Positions 55,543 through 63,211 of a stretch of 64,000 bases of DNA are shown one piece after another (the first letter of the stretch is position 1; every line of letters starts with the position of its first letter). The position numbers and the translations under genes are program-made. This DNA comes from Streptomyces sp. I6. Lineage in GTDB: Bacteria > Actinomycetota > Actinomycetes > Streptomycetales > Streptomycetaceae. A model generated the notes under the pieces. It did not search any database. It was not told where the DNA came from and worked only from the letters and a program-made list of their open reading frames with translations. The DNA lies in the NCBI GenBank assembly GCA_003725745.1, contig RHDP01000001.1, positions 1,047,001 through 1,111,000 of the forward strand, read 5' to 3'.

Positions 55543-56641
55543 CTACGGAACGGGAGCGAGGACGTTCCCGGGCCCGTGCAGCCACAGACACCCGCCCTCG
55601 GGCCGCACGGTGAGCCCGAACGCCTCGGCCGCCGGCGAGCCGAGGCCGGCATAGTCGCGGTGCGCCCGCTCGATCTCCGCCCACAACGCGCGCGGCCCGT
55701 ACTCCCACACGTCCCCCGCGACCGCGGTCGCCGCCGAGCCGTCCGGGTGCCGCGCCCACACCTGCGCGCCCGCCGGGCCCTCGCTGTGCCACAGCCGCAC
55801 GGCCGGCAGCCGGGTACCGCCCCAGAGGGCGAACCCCAGGTGCAGCACCGCGGCCGGGCCGAGGCCGGTCCGCCGGCCGCGGGCCGTTCGGCTGTCGACC
55901 GGCTCGCCGCCGGCGACGCGGTGCGACCGCATCGGCATGTACGACGCGGCGCCGTGGAACCGGCCCGTCGCCGTGCCGTCGCCCCGCACGGCGAGCCGCA
56001 CCAGGGCGCCCGACCAGAACTCGCGGGCGAGCGGGGCGACGATCAGCCCGCCCGGCCGCACCTGGTCGACGTACGCCCGCGGTTTCGTGGCGCAGAGCGC
56101 ACGTCGCGAGCAGCCGGTCGAACGGCGCGGCCTCGGGCCAGCCCCGCTCGCCGTCGCCGCAACGGAGGTTCGGCCGGTAGCCGGCGGTGTGCAGCGCCGT
56201 CCCGGCGTGCGCGGCGAGCGCCGGGGCGGGCTCGATGCTGAACACCCGCTCGCCGCCGAGCCGCTCGGACAGCAGCGCCGCGACGTACCCGGACGCGGTG
56301 CCGATCTCCAGTACGCGGGCGCCGTCCTCGACCCGCAGCAGACCGAGCATGCGGGCGGCCGTGCTCGGCTGCGAGTTCGACGGCGTCGCGATGCCGGGCC
56401 CGTCCTCGGCGCCGTCGTCGAGCTGGATCAGGACCGGCTCGTCGGCGTGGACGAGCGCGTGCCGCTCGGCCGGCGAGTCGGGCAGTGTGCATCCGTCGTC
56501 GTCCTGCCGCCACGCGCGGGCGGGGATGATCGGTTCGCGCGGTACGGCGCCCCACACGCGGCGCCATGTGCCGTCGAGCAGACCGCGCTCGTGCAGGTCC
56601 TGCACGAGCGCGGCGTGCCCGCCCGGTCGGGCGGTCGTCAC
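55543..56641 (-). CDS. PCMT-type SAM methyltransferase, frameshifted as read
   Basis: About 365 residues. The N-terminal part has the substrate-loop-like DGPGIATPSNSQPSTAARMLGLL and the SAM motif VLEIGTASGYVAALLSERLGGERVFSIEP of protein-L-isoaspartate methyltransferase relatives. After ATCAL the expected PRAYVDQVRPGGLIVAPL continues in another frame, so a net one-base gain or two-base loss lies at about 56081-56095. The C-terminal roughly 170 residues are an extension beyond normal PCMT. The GTG at 56641 overlaps the upstream HTH gene by 4 bases. In actinomycetes such extended PCMTs often accompany RiPP or XRE-type regulators. No peptide gene is seen here, so the substrate is unknown. Confidence 0.75.
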
Positions 56642-57353
56642 GACGTCGAGTCCTCCGTGGCCTTGCCGGGCCCGCTGCCGTCCGGTGAGGGCGGCAGCGG
56701 CGGCGGGTTCCACGGCCGGTCGCTCGGCTGCCCCGCGTGCGCGGCCGGATCGTCGGCATCCTGCGCCGCGGCGAGCGCCCGGTCGGCGACGACCCACGCG
56801 AGCTCGGCGGGCGCGACATACGCGGTCGCCTGCCCAGTGAGTCGGTACACGTCCGACAGCGCGACGAGCCCCGCCCGACGCTCGGCGCCGTCGAGGCCGC
56901 GGCCGGCTGCCTCGGCATCGCGGATCAGCTTCGGCAGCAGCCGGGCGACTTCCGTGCGGTTGTGGCCGCTGCTGTGCCACAGCTCCCACGTCTGGTCGAC
57001 GCGACCCTGCAGCGCGGCGACATCGACCGGGCACCCGGGCCTTGACGGGATGAGCCGGCGGTTCATCACCGCGTCCCGGATCGCGGGCATTCCCGAATGG
57101 TGCAGGAGACCACTCGGAACGGTCTGAGCCGGCCCCGCAGCGCCGGTGATGATCGAGGCGTCCGAGATCTGCAGCGCGGCGGCGAGACGCAGAATCAGGG
57201 TGTTGGAGCGCAGCTCACGCTCCCCTGTCTCGATCTTCTTCAACCAGTCGACGCCGCGGCCGACATGCCCGCGAGGATCTCGCGGGTCATGCCTCGGGAG
57301 TCGCGCAGCAGCCGGATGCGTTCGCCGGTCGTGAGTTCGTCGGGGATGTCCAC
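56638..57353 (-). CDS. XRE-type helix-turn-helix regulator, frameshifted as read
   Basis: About 238 residues with one base restored at 57262-57264. The N-terminal HTH reads ELTTGERIRLLRDSRGMTREILAGM, then, in the second frame, GRGVDWLKKIETGERELRS and TLILRLAAALQIS. The remaining roughly 170 residues are helical with several Trp and His (DQTWELWHSSGHNRTEVARLLPKLI, AYVAPAELAWVVADRAL), resembling the TPR-like C-terminal domain of Streptomyces XRE regulators. The stop overlaps the PCMT-like gene by 4 bases, so the pair is co-translated. The GTG start at 57353 is chosen for the HTH; the ribosome site is GAAGG. Confidence 0.75.
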
Positions 57354-57630
57354 GACCGGTGCCCTTCTCTGTTCCGTTTCGGTCAGGGTGCGGGCGTAGT
57401 CCCCGGCGAGGGAACGTCGTTCGTGTACAAGCCGTCCGGGTATGCCAAGGCTCCCCCGGTGCGGACCCGCCGGGCGGACCCTGCGGCCGCCCGTTGACCT
57501 GCGGGCCCCCAGGCCCCTCCGGACCGGGCGGGCCCGGCTCGCCCTGCGCGCCGTACGGGCCCGTCACCGCGCTTGGGAGCCCTGCCCGCCTTCGCCCTGG
57601 CCCTCGGCCCGGGTCACGTAGCCTTCGTCC

Positions 57631-58380
57631 ATGACTCCCCAGGACCTGGTGCGCGACCACACGATCTACTCCTGTGTGATGGGGTCACGGGCCTTCGGCC
57701 TGGCCACGGACGGCAGCGACACCGACCTCCGCGGTGTGTTCCTCGCACCGACCGCCCTGTACTGGCGGTTCGACAAGCCCCCGACCCATGTGGACGGTCC
57801 CGCGGAGGAGCAGTTCTCGTGGGAGCTGGAGCGCTTCTGCGAGCTGGCGCTGCGGGCCAACCCGAACATCCTGGAGTGCCTGCACTCCCCCCTCGTCGAG
57901 CGCGTCGACGACACCGGCCGTGAACTGCTCGCGCTGCGAGACGCGTTCCTGTCCCGGCGGGTCCACGAGACGTTCGTCCGCTACGCAGTCGGCCAGCGGC
58001 GCAAGCTGGACGCGGATGTCCGGCAGTACGGCGCTCCGCGCTGGAAGCACGCGATGCATCTGCTGCGGCTGCTGGCGACGTGCCGCGATCTCCTGCGTAC
58101 GGGCCGGCTGGTGACCGACGTGGGCGACGGCCGTGAGCGGCTGCTCGCGGTCAGGCGGGGCGAGGTGCCCTGGCCCGAGGTGGAGTCCTGGACCGCCCGG
58201 CTCGCCGCGGAGGCGGACGCCGCGGTGACCGGGAGCCCGCTCCCCGCCGAGCCGGACCGGGCGCGGGTGGAGGACTTCCTGGTCCGGGTACGGCGGGCGT
58301 CAGCGCTGCGGGAGGCCCAGCCGGGTCCGTACGGCGAAGTCGTGCAGGTCGTGGCGGGCGGTGGCCTCGTCGGGCAGTGA
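57631..58380 (+). CDS. Predicted nucleotidyltransferase (RlaP-like, pol-beta superfamily)
   Basis: A 249-residue protein. The nucleotidyltransferase core motif is GSRAFGLATDGSDTDLRGVF (residues about 18-37), where Gly-Ser and Asp-x-Asp bind metal and nucleotide. A helical region follows (SWELERFCELALRANPNILECLHSP, RWKHAMHLLRLLATCRDLLRTG). The pattern fits the RlaP (RNA-ligase-associated) group rather than toxin-antitoxin MNTs, which are smaller. The activity and target are unknown. The gene is tail-to-tail with, and overlaps by 81 bases, a second nucleotidyltransferase of related type on the other strand. Confidence 0.8.
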   Translation: MTPQDLVRDHTIYSCVMGSRAFGLATDGSDTDLRGVFLAPTALYWRFDKPPTHVDGPAEEQFSWELERFCELALRANPNILECLHSPLVERVDDTGRELLALRDAFLSRRVHETFVRYAVGQRRKLDADVRQYGAPRWKHAMHLLRLLATCRDLLRTGRLVTDVGDGRERLLAVRRGEVPWPEVESWTARLAAEADAAVTGSPLPAEPDRARVEDFLVRVRRASALREAQPGPYGEVVQVVAGGGLVGQ

Positions 58381-59025
58381 CGAGCGCGCCCGGGCCTCGT
58401 CCAGGACGGAGTGCAGTTCCTCCACCTCCGCGTGCACGGTCCCGGTGTCCACGAGCGCCATCCCGTGCTCGGCCTCGGTCTTCGCCGCGATCAGCTCGGG
58501 CAGCCGGGCCGGCGCCGTCATCTCGCCCAGCAGCGTGGGCAGATGGGCGACGACCTCGCCGGTGCGCATCAGATGGATACCCGTGAGCAGCGCCCGGTAG
58601 GTGTAGAGCAGTGGCTTCAGCTCACCGGTCTTCTCGAACAGCCGCCACTGGGTGCCGGCGAACCCCCGGTAGTGGTGGGCGTGGTGCGTCGTCAGCACCC
58701 CGGGGGCGAGCGCGACGAGCTCCTCGTGGGCCGGCGTGGTGTGGGCCACCAGCGGCGACAGCAACTGCTCCAGCACATAGCCGTTGCGGCGCAGCATCAG
58801 CCGGACGAACTTCCGGAGGTCGTGCGTGACGAGGTCCATCTCCACGCCGCCCCTGACCCACATCAGGGACCGGGTCTCGTCCGGTTCGCGCAGTCCGACC
58901 AGGTCCTCCACCGGCAGCAAGTGGACTCCGCGCAGATCCACGTCCGAGTCGCGGGACGGAAAGCCGTAGAGGTGCGCGCCGGAGACCGTCGCGAAGAGCA
59001 GCGGGTGGGGCTGCTCCGCGGCCAC
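58300..59025 (-). CDS. Predicted nucleotidyltransferase, second RlaP-like copy, last gene of NAD operon
   Basis: A 241-residue protein with the core motif TVSGAHLYGFPSRDSDVDLRGVHLL near the N-terminus (about residues 13-37), matching the Gly-Ser/Asp-x-Asp layout except that Gly-Ala replaces Gly-Ser. FVRLMLRRNGYVLEQLLSPL and the YRGFAGTQWRLFE segment (with TGELKPLLYTYRALLTG) follow. It lies 39 bases after the ADP-ribosylglycohydrolase gene and so may belong to the NAD operon. Its 3' end overlaps the convergent paralogue by 81 bases. The target nucleotide or macromolecule is unknown. Confidence 0.8.
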   Translation of the reverse strand: MAAEQPHPLLFATVSGAHLYGFPSRDSDVDLRGVHLLPVEDLVGLREPDETRSLMWVRGGVEMDLVTHDLRKFVRLMLRRNGYVLEQLLSPLVAHTTPAHEELVALAPGVLTTHHAHHYRGFAGTQWRLFEKTGELKPLLYTYRALLTGIHLMRTGEVVAHLPTLLGEMTAPARLPELIAAKTEAEHGMALVDTGTVHAEVEELHSVLDEARARSSLPDEATARHDLHDFAVRTRLGLPQR

Positions 59026-59064
59026 GGGGGCGAGTTCGGCGAGGTGAAGGGCCAGTGTCTTGGC

Positions 59065-60105
59065 TCAAGCATCCCAAAGGGCACCCAGGGTCAGCAGTTC
59101 GCTGCGGTACTCGATGCGCTCCTCCCACTCCTTGGGCCAGGCCCGGGCACCGAGGTGCGCCCCGGCGAAGGCGCCCGCGAGGCAGGCGATCGAGTCGGAG
59201 TCCCCCCGGGTGCACGCGGCGCGGCGCAGCGCCGTCAGCGGTTCCTCGGGGAAGAGCAGGAAGCAGTGCAGCGCGGTGGCGAGGGCCTCCTCGGCGATCC
59301 AGCCGTCGCCGGTGGCGAGGCAGGGGTCGGTCTCCGGGTCGGGGTCGCGCAGGGCGTCGGCCAGGCGCTCCAGCGCCGCGAGGCACTCGTCCCAGCCGCG
59401 CTCGATGAAGTCCTCCGGCGTGCCGTCGTGGGCGTAGGTCCAGAGGTCGCCGAGCCAGCCGTGGTGGTAGCGGGAGCGGTTCTCGTACGCGTACGACCGC
59501 AGCCGCCCGACCAGGCCGGCCGGTTCCGTGCCGCGCGCCAGCAGGTACACGGCCCGTGCCGTGAGGTCGGAGGCGGCCAGCGCCGCCGGGTGGCCGTGTG
59601 TCAGCGCCGCCTGGAGCTGGGATGCGCCGGCACGCTGCCCGTCGCTGAGGCCGGGAACCAGCCCGACGGGCGCCACGCGCATGTTCGCCCCGCAGCCCTT
59701 GGACGCGATCTGGCTCGCTTCCTGCCACGGCATGTCGCTGTCGAGTTTGTGGCAGGCGACCAGACAGGTGCGGCCGGGGGCGCGGTTGTTGTCGGGCGAG
59801 TGGTACCAGTCCACGAACTCCTCGCGCAGCGGCCGGGTCAGCCGCAGCGGGGCGAGCAGTCCCCGGTCCGTGGCCGTGCGTATGGCACGGGCCAGCGCGA
59901 GGGTCATCTGGGTGTCGTCGGTGACGACGGCGGGCCTCGGCAGGTCCATCTCCCGCCAGGGCCCGAACGAGGCGAGGATCGACGGCACGTCCTTGAACTC
60001 GGTGGGGAAGCCGAGCGCGTCGCCGAGTGCCAGCCCGACGAGGGTGCCGGTGGCGGCCTGCTTGGTGGCGGTCATCGCCGCCGCCAGGCCGGTCATGTCC
60101 TTCAT
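59065..60105 (-). CDS. ADP-ribosylglycohydrolase (DraG) family protein
   Basis: A 346-residue DraG-fold hydrolase. The metal-binding motifs are clear: GLALGDALGFPTEF near residues 24-37, VVTDDTQMTLALA near 59-71, and the late GDSDSIACLAGAFAGAHLG near 300. These coordinate two Mg/Mn ions. The enzyme removes ADP-ribose from proteins, DNA or small molecules, and would feed ADP-ribose back to NAD metabolism. It starts with an ATGA overlap behind the NrtR-like NUDIX gene, inside the NAD-salvage operon, which fits that role. Confidence 0.9.
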   Translation of the reverse strand: MKDMTGLAAAMTATKQAATGTLVGLALGDALGFPTEFKDVPSILASFGPWREMDLPRPAVVTDDTQMTLALARAIRTATDRGLLAPLRLTRPLREEFVDWYHSPDNNRAPGRTCLVACHKLDSDMPWQEASQIASKGCGANMRVAPVGLVPGLSDGQRAGASQLQAALTHGHPAALAASDLTARAVYLLARGTEPAGLVGRLRSYAYENRSRYHHGWLGDLWTYAHDGTPEDFIERGWDECLAALERLADALRDPDPETDPCLATGDGWIAEEALATALHCFLLFPEEPLTALRRAACTRGDSDSIACLAGAFAGAHLGARAWPKEWEERIEYRSELLTLGALWDA

Positions 60106-60830
60106 GTCGAATGCCGTCCTTCCGGTCGCAGAAGCGGAGGGTGCAGGGCGTTCGCCGGCCCCGCGCGGTAGAGCGCGGCCGGTTTCCCCCGGCCACCGGT
60201 CAGGCGCGCGCCTCCTTCGACGGCTTCCACGAAGCCTGGCGTGGTGAGGACCTTGCGCCGGAAGTTGGGGCGGTCGAGTTCGACGCCCCAGACGGTCTCG
60301 TACACCTGCCGCAGCTCGCCGAGGGTGAACTCGGCGGGGCAGAAGGCGGTGGCGAGTCCGGTGTACTCGAGTTTGGCGCCGACGCGTTCACGGGCGTCGG
60401 CGAGGATGCGTTCGTGGTCGAAGGCGAGGAGCGCCTGGCTGCCGTGGGCCACCCAGCGGGCGTGCGCGGCGTCGCCTCCGCCGCGCGGTTCGGGCAGGTC
60501 GGGCAGGAGGGCGGTGTAGGCGACCGACACGACCCGCATCCTGGGGTCGCGGCCGGGGTCGCTGTAGGTGCGCAGCTGCTCCAGGTGGAGGCCGGCGACG
60601 GTGGCCTCCGACAGACCGGTCTCCTCGGCGAGTTCACGGCGGGCGGCCTGCTCGGCGGACTCCCGCGGGAGGAGGAAACCGCCGGGCAGCGCCCAGGCGC
60701 CCTTGTACGGTTCGGTCCCGCGTTCGATCAGCAGGACGTGCAGCCGGCCGTCGCGGATGGTGAAGACGGCGAGGTCCACGGTGACGGCGAAGGGCGGGAA
60801 CGCCCTCGGGTCGTATCCCTCGACGCTCAC
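60102..60830 (-). CDS. NUDIX hydrolase with C-terminal winged helix, NrtR-like NAD regulator
   Basis: A 242-residue protein. The NUDIX box is GGFLLPRESAEQAARRELAEETGL (about residues 45-68), following FAVTVDLAVFTIRDGRLHVLLIERG. The last roughly 75 residues (FTLGELRQVYETVWGVELDRPNFRRKVL) form the winged helix that defines NrtR. NrtR proteins bind ADP-ribose and repress NAD-synthesis genes, and the NUDIX part is often catalytically weak. The gene lies between nadR and draG-like genes with 4-base overlaps on both sides. A palindrome at the operon promoter is its likely operator. Confidence 0.86.
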   Translation of the reverse strand: MSVEGYDPRAFPPFAVTVDLAVFTIRDGRLHVLLIERGTEPYKGAWALPGGFLLPRESAEQAARRELAEETGLSEATVAGLHLEQLRTYSDPGRDPRMRVVSVAYTALLPDLPEPRGGGDAAHARWVAHGSQALLAFDHERILADARERVGAKLEYTGLATAFCPAEFTLGELRQVYETVWGVELDRPNFRRKVLTTPGFVEAVEGGARLTGGRGKPAALYRAGPANALHPPLLRPEGRHST

Positions 60831-61933
60831 CGGAACTCCGGCACGGGTGCGTCCCCGCCCCGGGCGGGGAGGGGGGCGGCGAAGTGCCAGCCCTCGGCGA
60901 TCAGTTCGTCCACGGCGGCGACGGCGGTGGCCAGCCGCTGGTGGTGCGGTCCGGTGACGGTGACGAACCGCCGGCCGGTGCGGGTGAGTTCCCCGGCGAA
61001 CCGGGCCGTCATCCAGGGGCGCAGATGCTCGCCGTCGCGCAGTCCGTCGTCCTCGAAGGGCACTCCCTCGTGGTCGGTGAGCAGCCAGAGGTCGCCCCGG
61101 CCGGCCGCGGCGATCCGGGCGACCTCCTCGTGCCGGCCGCCCAGGTAGCGCTCGTGCCAGACGGTGGTGGCGAAGGCGTCGGTGTCGCAGATCAGGACCG
61201 GGGAGCCGATCCGGGCGGCGGCGTTCTCCCGTTCGGTCTGGCGGCGGGCGATCAGCGGGAAGTCGTCGCCGGCGAAGCGGACGTCGGACCAGACCGCGCC
61301 CGGCTGTTCGGCGCGCAGGGCCGCGAGCTTCCGCTCGCTGTACTCCCTGCCGTACTCGGGTACGGCGGCGGTGCGCGACCACACCCCGCCGCGCGACCGG
61401 TAGTGCGCGGCGAGGGCCTCGGCCAGGGTGGTCGTGCCGGTGGACTCCGCGCCGAGGACGACCACGCGCCGGGCGAGGGCGGCGCGTACCGGCGGCTCCA
61501 GGAAGTCCCAGCAGCCGACGGGGTCGTTGCGCACGGCCGTGCCGGAGACCGGGAAGACCGTCCGCTCCGGGTCGACGCAGACCGAGTCGGCGCGGAACCT
61601 GCGGGCCAGTTCCTCGCCGTACGCCTCGGACGTGAACACGGCGTCCACGCGCTCGGGGACGGCCGAGCGGAAGACCGCCATGTGCGCGTCCCACACCGCC
61701 GGGTCGGTGAGGTCGACGGGGATGTCGTCGACGGCGCCGACCACCCGGACGTCCGGGTGCACCTCGCTCATCCACGCCGTCCGGGCGTCGAGCGGGATCG
61801 ACTCCACGGAGGCGGCGCAGACGAGGACGGTCAGCCGGTCGCAGCGGTCGCGCGCGGTCCTCACCAGATGGTGGTGGCCCGCGTGCGGCGGATAGAACTT
61901 GCCGAGGACGAGCCCGTGCCGGTAGCGCTTCAC
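60827..61933 (-). CDS. nadR: NadR-like nicotinamide-nucleotide adenylyltransferase / ribosylnicotinamide kinase
   Basis: A 368-residue bifunctional enzyme. The N-terminal nucleotidyltransferase has the HGLVLGKFYPPHAGHHHLVR motif (GxFxPxHxGH) and turns NMN plus ATP into NAD. The C-terminal P-loop kinase begins VVVLGAESTGTTTLAEALAAH near residue 170 and phosphorylates nicotinamide riboside. No N-terminal HTH is present, unlike E. coli NadR. Together with the overlapping pnuC it forms a riboside uptake and salvage route. GTG start, with 4-base overlaps to pnuC and to the NrtR-like gene. Confidence 0.92.
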   Translation of the reverse strand: MKRYRHGLVLGKFYPPHAGHHHLVRTARDRCDRLTVLVCAASVESIPLDARTAWMSEVHPDVRVVGAVDDIPVDLTDPAVWDAHMAVFRSAVPERVDAVFTSEAYGEELARRFRADSVCVDPERTVFPVSGTAVRNDPVGCWDFLEPPVRAALARRVVVLGAESTGTTTLAEALAAHYRSRGGVWSRTAAVPEYGREYSERKLAALRAEQPGAVWSDVRFAGDDFPLIARRQTERENAAARIGSPVLICDTDAFATTVWHERYLGGRHEEVARIAAAGRGDLWLLTDHEGVPFEDDGLRDGEHLRPWMTARFAGELTRTGRRFVTVTGPHHQRLATAVAAVDELIAEGWHFAAPLPARGGDAPVPEFR

Positions 61934-62616
61934 GCCGTCGCCTCCACGGTCGTTTCGTGCCGCGCTGCGCCGGTGGGCACCGGCAGCGGGCGCCTGACCG
62001 CCGGATCGCGCGACCAGTGCCGCAGCCCGAGGACGCAGAGCGTCATGAAGCCGATGTACAGCAGGGCGGTGAGATACAGCTCCTTGTACGCGTACAGCGG
62101 CACGTAGACCACGTCCGCCGCGATCCACAGCCACCAGGACTCCAGCCGCTTGCGGCACTGCCCGTACGTCGCCATCAGGGACAGCGCGGTGGTCAGCGCG
62201 TCCCAGAACGGGACGTCCGAGTCGGTGGCCCGGTCCAGGAGCAGTGTCAGCCCGGCTGTCCCCACCACCCCCGCCGCGAGCAGCCACGTCCACTCGGCGC
62301 GCGTGGTGCGGCGCACCGGGAGGACGCCGGAGCCTGGTCCACCCCCGTGGGTCCAGGTCCACCAGCCGTACACGGCGAGGGTGATGAAGACGACCTGCAG
62401 CCCCGCGTCGGCGTACAGGCCGGCCTGGGTGAAGAGCAGGACGAAGAGGACGTTGTTGGCGATGCCGACGGGCCAGTTGGCGATGTGCTGCCGGGCCACG
62501 AGCCAGACGCACAGGGCCCCGGTGCCGAAGCCGAGCACCTCGGTCCAGCTGACCGGTGTGCCGAGCGGCGTGAACAGCGGCTGCTGCAACGGCGCGAGTA
62601 CGTCCGCGAGGCTCAC
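61930..62616 (-). CDS. pnuC: Nicotinamide riboside transporter PnuC
   Basis: A 228-residue membrane protein with about seven helices. Conserved PnuC features include TEVLGFGTGALCVWLVARQHIANWPVGIANN, VVFITLAVYGWWTWTHGG with the Trp-rich helix, and SWWLWIAADVVYVPLYAYKELYLTALLY with the riboside-binding residues near the C-terminus. It facilitates entry of nicotinamide riboside, which the downstream NadR kinase traps by phosphorylation. GTG at 62616 is chosen for its GAGGGGGG site; a GTG two codons upstream is possible. It is the first gene of the operon behind a palindromic promoter. Confidence 0.93.
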   Translation of the reverse strand: MSLADVLAPLQQPLFTPLGTPVSWTEVLGFGTGALCVWLVARQHIANWPVGIANNVLFVLLFTQAGLYADAGLQVVFITLAVYGWWTWTHGGGPGSGVLPVRRTTRAEWTWLLAAGVVGTAGLTLLLDRATDSDVPFWDALTTALSLMATYGQCRKRLESWWLWIAADVVYVPLYAYKELYLTALLYIGFMTLCVLGLRHWSRDPAVRRPLPVPTGAARHETTVEATA

Positions 62617-62629
62617 GGCCACCCCCCTC

Positions 62630-62652
62630 TTTAGAGTCACTATGACTATAAA
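62630..62652 (-). promoter_or_regulatory. NAD-operon promoter with likely NrtR palindrome
   Basis: The arms TTTAGAGTCA (62630-62639) and TGACTATAAA (62643-62652) form a 23-base palindrome with one mismatch in a strikingly AT-rich spot. It overlaps a good minus-strand -10 element (TATAGT, 62650-62645), placing the transcript start about 20 bases before pnuC. A repressor bound here would block the operon; the NrtR-like protein in the operon is the obvious candidate. Confidence 0.68.
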
Positions 62653-62729
62653 GGTGCGAGGGGCGGCCCGGCAAGCACGACCGCGGAAGGAAGGGACACG
62701 GTGGGCGGCGCGGGCACAGCTACGGCGGC

Positions 62730-62843
62730 GGCACGGTGGGCGGACGCACGGCGGCCCGAGCAACGGCGCCACGGTGGACGGACACGCAGCGGCCCGAGCA
62801 ACGGCGCCACGGTAGGCGGACACGCAGCGGCCCGAGCAACGGG
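62730..62843. repeat. 38-bp minisatellite, three copies
   Basis: Three tandem 38-base units (62730-62767, 62768-62805, 62806-62843) share GCGGCCCGAGCAACGG and a GCCACGGTGG-type start. They lie in the 558-base gap (62653-63210) between the NAD operon and the pseudouridine synthase. The rest of the gap is GC-rich with no credible gene. Confidence 0.85.
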
Positions 62844-63211
62844 GCGTTGCCGGGCAGGAGCGGGTCGGGGCCCGGGCTGCGGGCATCGCTCCCCCGGGCG
62901 CCCGAGGCCCGGCGCCTGGCCGCGCACCTGCCGGGGCCGATACCCGAGCCCGGCCGCCCGGCCGAGCCGCCGGGCGCCCTCCCGGGCACGGCGGCCATGG
63001 CGGCCGACGGCCGCTTCGGGGCGGCCCCGCGCTTCTTCCGCCGGGCCCATCGCCCCGGGGGAGCACCTGTCGGGCGAAGCGCGGGCGCCCGCCCGGCACC
63101 CAGAACGGAGGGCGGGTACCCGGGATCCGGGCTCCCGGCCGCCCGCCGCTCACCGCCCGCGGGAGAGCGCCGGACAGGCGTTCGCGCTCCACCGCCGCAG
63201 CACGGCAGGCG

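Noticed and set aside
57494-57565. Collagen-like Gly-X-Y run on the minus strand
   Set aside because: About seven triplets appear by translation, but the frame has no credible start, ends inside another gene, and such runs arise easily in GGC/CCG-rich DNA.
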